Part shown: positions 14,779-22,486 of the stretch, one piece after another
How the letters are laid out: every line of letters begins with the position of its first letter
How positions within the stretch are numbered: position 1 is the stretch's first letter
Assembly (NCBI GenBank): GCA_015523055.1
Contig: WALD01000063.1
Coordinates: forward strand, 1-29,827
Direction: 5' to 3'
Source: Candidatus Altarchaeota archaeon
Lineage (GTDB): Archaea; Altiarchaeota; Altiarchaeia; IMC4; QMZM01
Length of the DNA: 29,827 nt
Made by a program: the position numbers and the translations under genes
Notes under the pieces: model-generated
What the model was told of the DNA's origin: nothing
Seen by the model: only the letters and a program-made list of their open reading frames with translations
Database searches by the model: none

Positions 14779-14813
14779 TATAATTTAGATTGCGTATAGA
14801 TTCCAAAAAGAAA
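14773..14813 (+). promoter_or_regulatory. promoter of HPS-RraA gene
   Basis: GATAATATAATTTAG (14774-14788) is a TATA-like element that begins at the end of the regulator gene. It predicts transcription from about 14807, which favours ATG 14814 over the in-frame TTG at 14790. Confidence 0.45.
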
Positions 14814-16106
14814 ATGAAACCCGTTCTTCAGATTGCACTGGATTTTGTAAATCTCGGAAGAGCAATTGAATTGGCGAAGGAGTCTGCAGCCGGGGGAGCG
14901 GACTGGCTTGAGGCAGGAACTCCATTGATTAAATCGGAGGGCCTTAATTCTGTAAGGGAGCTAAGGAGGGAATTTCCCGGGCATAGAATCGTTGCGGACA
15001 TGAAGACCATGGATACGGGAAGATACGAGGTTGAGGCTGCAGTAAAGGCAGGGGCAGATATCGTAACCATACTCGGGGTTGCCGATGATTCAACGATAAG
15101 GGAGGCTGTTGAGGTGGGCAAAAACTATGGCTGCGAGATTATGATTGATTTGATGAATGTAGGGGACATAAGGCGGAGGGCAATGCAGGTTGCTGATATG
15201 GGAGCCAACTATGTCTGTGTTCATGTCAGCATAGACCAGCAGATGTCGGGCATTGACCCGATAGATGATCTGAGAAGGGTATCGAATTCCGTTAAGATTC
15301 CGGTTGCGATTGCCGGGGGGATAAATTCCGAAACCGCCGCTGATGCTGTAAATGCAGGGGCTTTGATAGTTATCGTTGGTGGAGCCATAACAAAAGCAAC
15401 GGATGCAAAGAAAGCGACGCAACAGATAAAAAAGGCCATAAGAACAAAGGAGAGAATAAAATCTGACCTGTATAAAAAAGAGCTCGATCCCGGGAAGGTC
15501 TTTGTAAGGGTATCCACATCTAACATCTCAGACGCCATGCATCGCTCCGGAAATCTGGAGGGAATTCTACCGGTGACAGGAATTCAAACCAGTAAGGGAA
15601 TGGTCGGCAGGGCTATTACAGTAAGGACTTCCCCCGGGGACTGGGCTAAGCCCGTTGAGGCAATAGATGTTGCAGGGAAGGGGGACGTAATTGTAATTGA
15701 TTCTGGAGGAACGGGAAAGGCCGTCTGGGGAGAATTGGCATCAAACAGCTGCATGAGGAAAGGGGTAGCAGGGGTTGTGATAAATGGCTTCGCAAGAGAT
15801 ATTGGGGAGATAGAAAGGATCGGATTCCCCGTATTTGCCATAGGTAAAAAGCCAACTGCAGGGGAACCAAAGGGTTTTGGTGAGATCAATGTCCCGATAA
15901 GAATCTCGGGGGTTGGAATAAAGCCGGGGGATTATATAGTGGGAGATGCAGACGGCGTTGTTGTAATCCCGGGAGAGAAGGCGGTTGAGATAGCAAACAG
16001 AGCAATGGATGTCTTTGAGAAGGAGAACAGGATAAGGCAGGAAATAAAGAGAGGGGGGAGCCTTTCAAGCGTTCTGGAAATCAGGAGATGGGAAAGAATA
16101 AGATGA
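14814..16106 (+). CDS. 3-hexulose-6-phosphate synthase fused to RraA-like domain
   Basis: 430 residues. The first 205 are hexulose-6-phosphate synthase of the OMP-decarboxylase superfamily: LQIALDFVNLGRA, EAGTPLIKSEGL, VADMKTMDTG, VCVHVSIDQQ and AIAGGINSETA. In archaea it works backwards in the ribulose monophosphate path, splitting hexulose-6-phosphate into ribulose-5-phosphate and formaldehyde for pentose supply. The last 210 residues are an RraA / demethylmenaquinone-methyltransferase-like domain with GVVINGFARDIGEI and GDYIVGDADGVVVIP, a fold also used by aldolases and whose role in this fusion is unknown. The fusion is known in archaea. RpiA at 28628 would use the product. The VTT gene overlaps the stop. 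Confidence 0.9.
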   Translation: MKPVLQIALDFVNLGRAIELAKESAAGGADWLEAGTPLIKSEGLNSVRELRREFPGHRIVADMKTMDTGRYEVEAAVKAGADIVTILGVADDSTIREAVEVGKNYGCEIMIDLMNVGDIRRRAMQVADMGANYVCVHVSIDQQMSGIDPIDDLRRVSNSVKIPVAIAGGINSETAADAVNAGALIVIVGGAITKATDAKKATQQIKKAIRTKERIKSDLYKKELDPGKVFVRVSTSNISDAMHRSGNLEGILPVTGIQTSKGMVGRAITVRTSPGDWAKPVEAIDVAGKGDVIVIDSGGTGKAVWGELASNSCMRKGVAGVVINGFARDIGEIERIGFPVFAIGKKPTAGEPKGFGEINVPIRISGVGIKPGDYIVGDADGVVVIPGEKAVEIANRAMDVFEKENRIRQEIKRGGSLSSVLEIRRWERIR

Positions 16107-16579
16107 CGGATGTAATTATTTTTCTGGCCGGTATAGTAAAGCAGTGGGGTATTCTCGGGCTGCTGCCCATATCATTAATAGGTTCTACCATCTTTGTGCC
16201 ATTTGCCGTTGAATTCTTTTTTCCGGCCCTGCTTGCTGCAGGTGCCGACCCTTTTTCTATAGTGATTATAGCAGGGATTGGCTCAACCCTCGGAACTTTT
16301 GTGAATTACTGGATGGGTTACGTTGGCTCAGGATACATAAAGAAAAAAATCGACGACCATAAGGTGGAGAGGGCAAAGAGGTTGATGGACAGATATGGCT
16401 GGTTTGGCCTTCTTCTGGTAATAACGATTCCACTTCCCCTGCCGGTTGATGGAGTAACAATAATCCCGGGGATTACAAGAATGAATTTCCTCTGGTTTTC
16501 TGCAGTCATATTCTCCGGAAAGATTATAAAGTATGCATTCTTTGTAGGTCTCCTGGATGGGTTGCTTTTATTGATGTAA
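16103..16579 (+). CDS. VTT / DedA-like (YqaA type) membrane protein
   Basis: 158 residues with four to five hydrophobic segments. The VTT-domain signature is the stretch around FVPFAVEFFFPALLAAG, then GIGSTLGTFVNYWMGYVGSG, a basic loop, and RYGWFGLLLVITIPLPLPVD with GVTIIPGITRMNF. Such proteins are thought to be lipid scramblases or proton-coupled flippases (undecaprenyl phosphate in bacteria). ATG 16103 overlaps the preceding stop as ATGA; ATG 16088 is a five-residue longer alternative. A metabolic tie to HPS is not evident. Identification rests on the re-entrant loop pattern. Confidence 0.78.
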   Translation: MTDVIIFLAGIVKQWGILGLLPISLIGSTIFVPFAVEFFFPALLAAGADPFSIVIIAGIGSTLGTFVNYWMGYVGSGYIKKKIDDHKVERAKRLMDRYGWFGLLLVITIPLPLPVDGVTIIPGITRMNFLWFSAVIFSGKIIKYAFFVGLLDGLLLLM

Positions 16580-16610
16580 TCCCAATCCTCTTAGTATTAA
16601 TTGACAGAAA

Positions 16611-17357
16611 ATGTATCCCATTGGTCCAGCAGCCTACGATAGGGCAATCACTGTGTTTAGCCCTGACGGAAGGCTCTTTCAGGTTGAATACGCTAGAGAG
16701 GCTGTAAAGAGAGGAACCACTGCCTGTGGAATCACTTATGATCGCGGGGCAATTCTGGCGGTGGACAAGAACATTACCTCTCCGCTTCTTGTCCCGGATT
16801 CAATAGAGAAGATATTCAAGATTGATGAGCATATCGGGATTGCAACCTCTGGTCTTGTTGCGGATGCCAGAAGGCTGGTGGAGGAGGCAAGAATAAAGGC
16901 CCAGAGAAACAAGCTGGCGTATAATGAACCGGTGTCCGTTCCCGCCCTGACAAGGGAGATATGCGATATGAAGCAACTCTATACGCAGTATGGGGGTGCA
17001 CGGCCATTTGGCACGGCTCTGCTGATAGCCGGGGTCAACGAAGAGGTATATCTCTTTGAAACGGACCCCTCGGGGGCATTTACACAGTCTACTGCCACAG
17101 CCATAGGAATGGGAAAACCGGATGTCGAGAAGTTTTTTCAGGAGAAATGGAGAGATGACTTCTCCCGAAAAGATGCAATAGATATGGCTCTAAGAAGTCT
17201 GAATCTGGTTTCGGAGGAGAAATTGAAGGTGAAGAATATAGAGATAATAACGATTGAGATGGATAGAGGATACAGGTCTATGAGCGATGAGGAGATATCA
17301 AGTTCACTAAGCAAACTGGAAAAGGAATTCGAAGATAAAAAGAAGGAGTCCGATTAA
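16611..17357 (+). CDS. psmA: proteasome alpha subunit
   Basis: The alpha ring protein of the archaeal 20S proteasome, which gates entry to the proteolytic beta chamber and docks the PAN or Cdc48 ATPase. The gate segment YDRAITVFSPDGRLFQVEYA is the family signature. 248 residues is normal. It has no catalytic threonine, as expected for alpha. The C-terminal KKKESD is charged. It heads the conserved proteasome-exosome superoperon (SBDS, rrp4, rrp41, rrp42 follow on the same strand). No psmB gene is in the window. A weak TATA-like AGTATTAATT (16592-16601) lies just before the start. Confidence 0.97.
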   Translation: MYPIGPAAYDRAITVFSPDGRLFQVEYAREAVKRGTTACGITYDRGAILAVDKNITSPLLVPDSIEKIFKIDEHIGIATSGLVADARRLVEEARIKAQRNKLAYNEPVSVPALTREICDMKQLYTQYGGARPFGTALLIAGVNEEVYLFETDPSGAFTQSTATAIGMGKPDVEKFFQEKWRDDFSRKDAIDMALRSLNLVSEEKLKVKNIEIITIEMDRGYRSMSDEEISSSLSKLEKEFEDKKKESD

Positions 17358-17421
17358 TTCAGGTATCAGGATCAATAGTTACTGAATCCACGACATTCTT
17401 GTGGGTGGGAGCATACTGACA

Positions 17422-18117
17422 ATGGTCAGCATTGAGAGGGCAGTAGTTGCTAGATTAAAGACACATGGGGAAAGGTTTGAGATACTTGTCGACCCGAAGC
17501 TGGCACTGGATTACAGGAACGGGAGGAAGGTAAACCCCATGGACATGCTGGCCATAGATCAGGTATTCAAGGACTCCAGCTCCGGGGAAAAGGCATCCGA
17601 ACACCTCATGGCCAGGATATTTGGAACTACAAAGATAGAAGACATTGCTGACAGAATCATAAAGAAGGGAGAAATTTCTCTTACCACAGAGCAGCGTAAG
17701 GAGATGCTTGATGAGAAAAAACGAAGGATAATATCAATAATTGCAAGAGATTCCATAGACCCTGGAACCGGAAATCCGCATCCTCCCGCAAGAATCGAAA
17801 AGGCAATGGAGGAGGCAAGGGTCAGTATAAACATATTCAAGGGTGCCAGAGAGCAGATTGATCAGATAGTCAGGGAGATAAGACCACTCCTGCCGATAAG
17901 ATTTCAGGTTTCAGAGATTGCCGTGAAAATTCCAGCGCAGTATTCAGGTAATGTTCATAATGCCATGAGGGAATTCGGGACCGTGAAGAAGGAGGAATGG
18001 AGCAGGGAGGGAGAACTCTTAGTGCTTATGGAGATTCCTGCAGGGTTGAGGGATGAATTTTACAACAGGCTCAACAACCTGACTCATGGAGAGGTTGAGA
18101 TAAGGGTAGTGAAGTAG
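17422..18117 (+). CDS. SBDS / Sdo1 ribosome maturation protein
   Basis: 231 residues with the three SBDS domains: the FYSH domain (about 1-90; VARLKTHGERFEILVDPKLA... KVNPMDMLAIDQVF), a helical middle (TTEQRKEMLDEKKRRII... GNPHPPARIEKAMEEA) and a ferredoxin-like third domain (LLPIRFQVSEIAVKIPAQY). Sdo1 acts on the 50S subunit, releasing aIF6 with EF-2-like GTPases. Its place between psmA and rrp4 is the classic archaeal order. I chose ATG 17422; an in-frame GTG at 17401 would add seven residues unlike SBDS. The GGTGGGAG stretch (17404-17411) is a loose SD. Confidence 0.96.
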   Translation: MVSIERAVVARLKTHGERFEILVDPKLALDYRNGRKVNPMDMLAIDQVFKDSSSGEKASEHLMARIFGTTKIEDIADRIIKKGEISLTTEQRKEMLDEKKRRIISIIARDSIDPGTGNPHPPARIEKAMEEARVSINIFKGAREQIDQIVREIRPLLPIRFQVSEIAVKIPAQYSGNVHNAMREFGTVKKEEWSREGELLVLMEIPAGLRDEFYNRLNNLTHGEVEIRVVK

Positions 18118-18118
18118 G

Positions 18119-18775
18119 ATGATAGATGTAAAGGACAGGGAGCTGGTGTTTCCGGGAAGAATTCTCGGTGATGGAGGTGGAAGGGGTGGGGATTCTTTTA
18201 TAGACGGGGGGCACATAGTCTCATCCGTTGATGGGATGGTAAGGGTTAAAGGCAATAGAGTAGATGTAATACCATTCAGGGGCGGATATGCTCCAAAGGA
18301 ATCCGATGTCGTAATTGGTATAATCTTACAGGTCCTGCGGGGTAGCTGGCTGGTTGACATAAATTCATTCTCCAAGGCCTATATGAGGGGGGAGGAGGCT
18401 ACAAGAGATGCACTGAATTCTGACCTTAGCAGATACTTCAGGGTGGGGGACCGGATAAGTGCGAAGATATCGGAGGTTAATGAGCTAAAATCCTCGCAGC
18501 TGATAAGACCATGGAGGCTTGAGGATGGCATTATTATAGAGGTCAATCCAAAGAAGATTCCACGCGTCGTTGGAAAGAAGAGGTCCATGCTCAATATGAT
18601 CAGGGAGAAGACAGGTTGCAGGATAGTAGTTGGTCAGAATGGCAGGATATGGCTGAAGGGGAATAATCTGGAGACTGCAATAAAGGCAATAAGGAAGATA
18701 GAAAGAGAGGCCCAGAGTAGGGGGCTTACGAACAGGGTTGGGGAATTCCTGTCGAATGAATTACAATCAAGGTGA
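18119..18775 (+). CDS. rrp4: exosome RNA-binding subunit Rrp4
   Basis: A cap subunit of the archaeal exosome that guides RNA into the Rrp41/Rrp42 ring. The 218 residues comprise an N-terminal beta domain (LVFPGRILGDGG), an S1 domain (about 55-125; ESDVVIGIILQVLRGSWLVD) and a C-terminal KH domain (about 140-205; VVGKKRSMLNMIREKTGCRI). It starts one base after the SBDS stop. Downstream, the rrp41 SD (AAGGTGA) lies over this gene's last codons, so translation is coupled. Confidence 0.96.
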   Translation: MIDVKDRELVFPGRILGDGGGRGGDSFIDGGHIVSSVDGMVRVKGNRVDVIPFRGGYAPKESDVVIGIILQVLRGSWLVDINSFSKAYMRGEEATRDALNSDLSRYFRVGDRISAKISEVNELKSSQLIRPWRLEDGIIIEVNPKKIPRVVGKKRSMLNMIREKTGCRIVVGQNGRIWLKGNNLETAIKAIRKIEREAQSRGLTNRVGEFLSNELQSR

Positions 18776-18781
18776 TAAAAA

Positions 18782-19516
18782 ATGAAAAGGGATGAAGGAA
18801 TGAAACTTTTAGAGAATGGAAAAAGACTGGACGGGCGGGCTCTGGATGAGATAAGGGATGTGAAGATAGAGGTTGGCATTCTTAAGAGAGCTGCAGGTTC
18901 AGCCTATCTTGAATGGGGGAATAACAAGGTACTGGCAGGGGTCTATTACCCGAGGGAGATGCACCCAAAATTCATGCGCGACCCTACGAAGGCTGTCCTG
19001 AGATGCACATATAATATGGCCCCTTTTTCGGTTGATGATAGAAAGAGGCCCGGTCCGGACAGAAGGTCGCAGGAGATATCAAAGATTCTCTCTGAGGCAT
19101 TGAGCTCGGCAGTTATTATTGAGGATTATCCAGATGCAGGGATAGATGTTTCGGTAGAGATTCTTCAGGCCGACGCTGGCACAAGATGTGCGGGGCTGAC
19201 CGCTGCATCAGTTGCAATCGCGGATGCCGGAATACCTATGAAGGATCTGGTGAGTTCCTGTGCTGCGGGAAAAATTGACGGTGAGATTGCAGTGGACCTT
19301 ATGAAGGAGGAGGATAACTATGGGGAGAGTGATGTGCCTCTTGCAATACTCCCAAGGAAAAAGGAGGTCGTCCTGTTGCAGATGGATGGTAAACTAAGCA
19401 GGGAGGAATTCAAGAGGGCATATAAGCTTGCATTTGACGGAGCGATGAAGGTCTATGAGATACAGAAGGCGGCTCTGCTCTCCTCAATGAATTCAGTGAA
19501 GGGTGATGGTGAATAA
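18782..19516 (+). CDS. rrp41: exosome catalytic subunit Rrp41
   Basis: An RNase PH-type phosphorolytic 3'-5' exoribonuclease; the active partner in the hexameric ring. Visible motifs are KRLDGRALDEIR (14-25), the RNA/phosphate arginine patch RKRPGPDRRSQEIS, and the catalytic acidic loop EEDNYGESDVPLAIL with Asp178 and Asp184. 244 residues match the family. ATG 18782 is supported by AGGTGA five or so bases upstream; M7 is an alternative. It sits between Rrp4 and Rrp42 as in most archaea. Confidence 0.97.
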   Translation: MKRDEGMKLLENGKRLDGRALDEIRDVKIEVGILKRAAGSAYLEWGNNKVLAGVYYPREMHPKFMRDPTKAVLRCTYNMAPFSVDDRKRPGPDRRSQEISKILSEALSSAVIIEDYPDAGIDVSVEILQADAGTRCAGLTAASVAIADAGIPMKDLVSSCAAGKIDGEIAVDLMKEEDNYGESDVPLAILPRKKEVVLLQMDGKLSREEFKRAYKLAFDGAMKVYEIQKAALLSSMNSVKGDGE

Positions 19517-19517
19517 G

Positions 19518-20294
19518 ATGAAGCTTGAGGAACATTTAAGAGGAGACTATATCAGAAATCTGGTCAAGGAGGGTAAAAGACTGGATAACAGAGGATTTGA
19601 TGAGTATAGAGAACTTGAGATTGAGCCAGGTTATGTGGGGGAGAAGGCATGCGGCTCAGCTTTTGTGAAGCTCGGCGATACAAAGGTTCTTGCCGGGATA
19701 AGCATGGATGTAGGGGAGCCTTATGCTGATTCTCCGGGCGAGGGCGTGCTGACCACAAGCACTGAACTGAGGCCCATTGCTTCCCCCTACTTTGAATCAG
19801 GACCGCCCCGGCAGGAGTCCATAGAACTCGCAAGGATCGTGGACAGGGGCATAAGAGAGTCGGGGGCGATTCCAACGGAAAAGCTTGCTATTGATGATGA
19901 AAAGGTCTGGGTGGTCTTCATAGACATCCATGTTCTGGACAATTGCGGAAATCTTATTGATGCAAGTGGAATTGCGTCCATAGCTGCTTTACTGGATGCA
20001 AAGATGCCAAGGTTTGAGGATGATGCGATTATCAGAGGGGAATGGGATGGAAAGCTTCCGATTGAGTCTACCCCGATTCCATGCACCGTTGCAAAGATTT
20101 CCGACCAGCTGCTGTTAGACCCGACGCAGGATGAGGAGTATGCAATGGGTGCGAGGCTTACGGTAGCAACCACCGATACCATAAACGCTATGCAAAAAGG
20201 CGGTGTAGGAACCCTGACAGAAAAGGATATAGATGATGCGATTGAACTTGCATTCAGCAGGGGCAGTGATATAAGGAAGATAGTCGAGGGATAG
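19518..20294 (+). CDS. rrp42: exosome structural subunit Rrp42
   Basis: An RNase PH-like protein without catalysis that alternates with Rrp41 in the ring. KEGKRLDNRGFDEYRELEIE opens the fold; SPYFESGPPRQESIELARIVDRG and DDEKVWVVFIDIHVLDNCGN follow. In the position of the Rrp41 catalytic acids it reads PIPCTVAKISDQLLLDPTQDEE, the usual inactive form. 258 residues from ATG 19518, which has GGTGA five bases upstream and starts one base after the rrp41 stop. The usual next genes, L37Ae and an RNA polymerase subunit, are absent here. Confidence 0.96.
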   Translation: MKLEEHLRGDYIRNLVKEGKRLDNRGFDEYRELEIEPGYVGEKACGSAFVKLGDTKVLAGISMDVGEPYADSPGEGVLTTSTELRPIASPYFESGPPRQESIELARIVDRGIRESGAIPTEKLAIDDEKVWVVFIDIHVLDNCGNLIDASGIASIAALLDAKMPRFEDDAIIRGEWDGKLPIESTPIPCTVAKISDQLLLDPTQDEEYAMGARLTVATTDTINAMQKGGVGTLTEKDIDDAIELAFSRGSDIRKIVEG

Positions 20295-20295
20295 A

Positions 20296-20341
20296 ATCTG
20301 CCAGATAGAGTTGTGGGATGGTTCAAAGGCCTCTGACAGAT
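20296..20341 (+). terminator. stem-loop after the exosome operon
   Basis: ATCTGCCAGA (20296-20305) and TCTGACAGAT (20332-20341) pair at nine of ten positions around a 26-base loop, just past the rrp42 stop. It probably ends or stabilises the psmA-rrp42 message. No T tract is present. Confidence 0.4.
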
Positions 20342-20348
20342 CTTTACC

Positions 20349-20441
20349 ACCTGCAGGTAGCTAAAAAGAATGGTCCCACCCAACAGGAATTCTACCGCGT
20401 ACCAACCCGAATTTAAGCCTTCATTTTTAATTCTAATAGAC
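20349..20441 (+). promoter_or_regulatory. deoxyhypusine synthase promoter
   Basis: GAATTTAAGC (20409-20418) is a TATA-like element 24-33 bp before ATG 20442, so the message is probably leaderless. This rules against the longer in-frame start at 20370. The palindrome ACCTGCAGGT is at 20349-20358. Confidence 0.5.
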
Positions 20442-21374
20442 ATGGAGCCTATCAAAGACATAGAGCTGAGCGACAGCATTGATGAGCTTGCGAGGCAACT
20501 CTACCAGAGTGGGGGCTTCACAGCCAAGAAATTCTCCCTGGGCATTAGAATTCTGGAGAGAATTCTGCAGGATAATTGCACAAAATTTCTTTCGTTTCCT
20601 GCGTGCATAGTATCAACCGGAACCAGAGGGGTCATCAGGGAGATGGTAAAGCGGGGGCTGACAGACGGTATCATAACCACCTGCGGAACCCTGGACCACG
20701 ATCTGGCCAGGGTCTGGAAGGACTACTACCACGGAAGCTTTATGCTTGATGACAGGGAGCTGCATAGAAAGGGTTTAAACAGGCTCGGTAATATTCTGAT
20801 CCCGAACGAGTCCTACGGCTTAATTCTTGAGGAAAAGATTCAACCGATGATTGAGGATATTTATTCAGACGAAAAGGAGATCGCTCCTTATGAATTAATC
20901 TGGAGGATTGGAAAGGCCCTTGAGAAGGAAAAGAACAGGGAATCATCAATACTTTACTGGGCATGGAGGAATAGAATTCCTGTTTTTGTGCCGGGCATCT
21001 TCGACGGCTCTTTTGGCCATCAGCTCTGGATCTTCTGGCAGAATCACAGGGACTTCAGGCTGAATCTCTTTAAGGACGAACAGATGTTTGCTGATATGGT
21101 ATTTGAGGCAAATAAGACCGGGGCTATGATAATCGGTGGAGGTATATCAAAACATCACACCATCTGGTGGAACCAGTTTCAAGGCGGTTTGGAATATGCG
21201 GTTTATATAACCACTGCACAGGAATTTGATGGCAGTCTCTCGGGTGCAAGGCCCAGGGAGGCCATATCATGGGGCAAGCTCAAGGAGGATGCAAGATATG
21301 TAACAATTGAGGGGGATGCAACCCTGATTCTGCCATTAATGATTTCCGCTCTACTTGAAAGGTTGAAAAAATGA
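20442..21374 (+). CDS. dys: deoxyhypusine synthase
   Basis: Transfers an aminobutyl group from spermidine (or a related polyamine) to a lysine of aIF5A with NAD. 310 residues. Family marks: STGTRGVIREMVKRGLTDGI and TTCGTLDHDLARVW near the NAD site, FVPGIFDGSFGHQLW, and the active-site stretch GGGISKHHT with Lys237, followed by EYAVYITTAQEFDGSLSGAR and ISWGKL. Between the Lys and the Tyr-Ala-Val motif the sequence IWWNQFQGGL differs from eukaryotic enzymes and fits an archaeal subgroup. Its stop overlaps the antiporter start (ATGA). Agmatinase two genes on supplies polyamine precursor. Confidence 0.9.
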   Translation: MEPIKDIELSDSIDELARQLYQSGGFTAKKFSLGIRILERILQDNCTKFLSFPACIVSTGTRGVIREMVKRGLTDGIITTCGTLDHDLARVWKDYYHGSFMLDDRELHRKGLNRLGNILIPNESYGLILEEKIQPMIEDIYSDEKEIAPYELIWRIGKALEKEKNRESSILYWAWRNRIPVFVPGIFDGSFGHQLWIFWQNHRDFRLNLFKDEQMFADMVFEANKTGAMIIGGGISKHHTIWWNQFQGGLEYAVYITTAQEFDGSLSGARPREAISWGKLKEDARYVTIEGDATLILPLMISALLERLKK

Positions 21375-22486
21375 GGGACATTATTATAGCGACACTGTTT
21401 ATTGTAATGAGCGGTTTTATTGCCATAGAACTGGGGATGAGTGCTGCAATAATTGAGGTGATGGCAGGGATTCTCGCGGGTAAGGTGATATCCTTTGAAT
21501 CCACGGAGGTCATGGATATACTTGCCAATATCGGGATCATAACCCTGATGTATGTTACCGGATTAGAGATTGATATTGACCTGCTTAAACAGAATCTCAG
21601 ACCCGCTGCTACAATAGGTTCCATTTCCTTTGCAACGCCCTTTCTTTCTGTATTCCTTGCGTCTGTTTATCTACTGGACATGAGCCAACAGCAGTCACTC
21701 CTTACCGCCATTGCGCTGTCAGCAACATCAATACCGATAGTATACTCCATCACGAAGATAGCGGACCTCTCCATTGCCAGAAAAAGACTAATCCTCTCTA
21801 TTGCGATGATTAACGACGTGTTGAGTATGGCTTTTCTCAGCATATTCTTCTCAAGAATATCGGTACTTCTGATTGGTTTCATTCTGGGGCTTTTTATATT
21901 CGCCTATACTTTTCCTCTCTTCGGCAGGAGGGTATTCAGACACTTCAAAGGGAATGTCGTGGAATTTGAATTCAAGAGTATTTTTCTGCTCCTTCTTGGC
22001 GTCGCTGTTATCTCAGAGAAGGTAGGGGTGGAATCCGCATTGATTGCATTCATTCTTGGAATGATAACCTCAGAGGTCGTTATTAAACATGAAACACTGG
22101 CGATGAAACTGAGGGGTATAATCTTCGGGTTCTTTGCCCCCATATTCTTCTTTAAGGTAGGTCTGGCTATAGGACTGTCCGACCTCCTGCGGAATCTAAC
22201 TCCATTAATCCTGCTCTTTCTGGCAGCCTTCTTATCCAGGTATCTGGGGATATATCTGGGGGGGATGGGGTATGCAAAGAAGAAGGCCAGGTTTATTGCC
22301 TCGCTTATGAATTCTCGCCTTTCTCTCGGGATAATAGCAGCATTGCTTGGGTATGACCAGGGGGTTATCCCGGAGGGTATCTATTCAGCCATCGTCGGGG
22401 CAATTATCCTCTCGGCTGTCCTGTCATCCATCTTATGCAGGGTGTATCAAAATGATTTATCTAAGAGAGTCATTTATGAGGGATGA
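21371..22486 (+). CDS. CPA2-family cation/proton antiporter (KefB-like), no RCK domain
   Basis: 371 residues, almost entirely membrane, with 10-12 hydrophobic segments. Marks of the Na+/H+ exchanger domain are AAIIEVMAGILAGKVI near the start, IGIITLMYVTGLEIDIDLL and AIALSATSIPIVYSITKIADL in the middle, and FGFFAPIFFFKVGLAIGLSD late. It ends at the membrane domain, with no TrkA-N/RCK regulatory tail. It overlaps deoxyhypusine synthase by four bases (ATGA) and agmatinase begins within its last codons, so all three are made from one message. Ion specificity cannot be read; the setting invites the idea of an organic cation role, which is unproven. Confidence 0.85.
   Translation: MRDIIIATLFIVMSGFIAIELGMSAAIIEVMAGILAGKVISFESTEVMDILANIGIITLMYVTGLEIDIDLLKQNLRPAATIGSISFATPFLSVFLASVYLLDMSQQQSLLTAIALSATSIPIVYSITKIADLSIARKRLILSIAMINDVLSMAFLSIFFSRISVLLIGFILGLFIFAYTFPLFGRRVFRHFKGNVVEFEFKSIFLLLLGVAVISEKVGVESALIAFILGMITSEVVIKHETLAMKLRGIIFGFFAPIFFFKVGLAIGLSDLLRNLTPLILLFLAAFLSRYLGIYLGGMGYAKKKARFIASLMNSRLSLGIIAALLGYDQGVIPEGIYSAIVGAIILSAVLSSILCRVYQNDLSKRVIYEG

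Noticed and set aside
14790..14813. TTG start for the HPS-RraA gene
   Set aside because: It lies too close to the TATA box to be on the transcript; ATG 14814 gives the family N-terminus.
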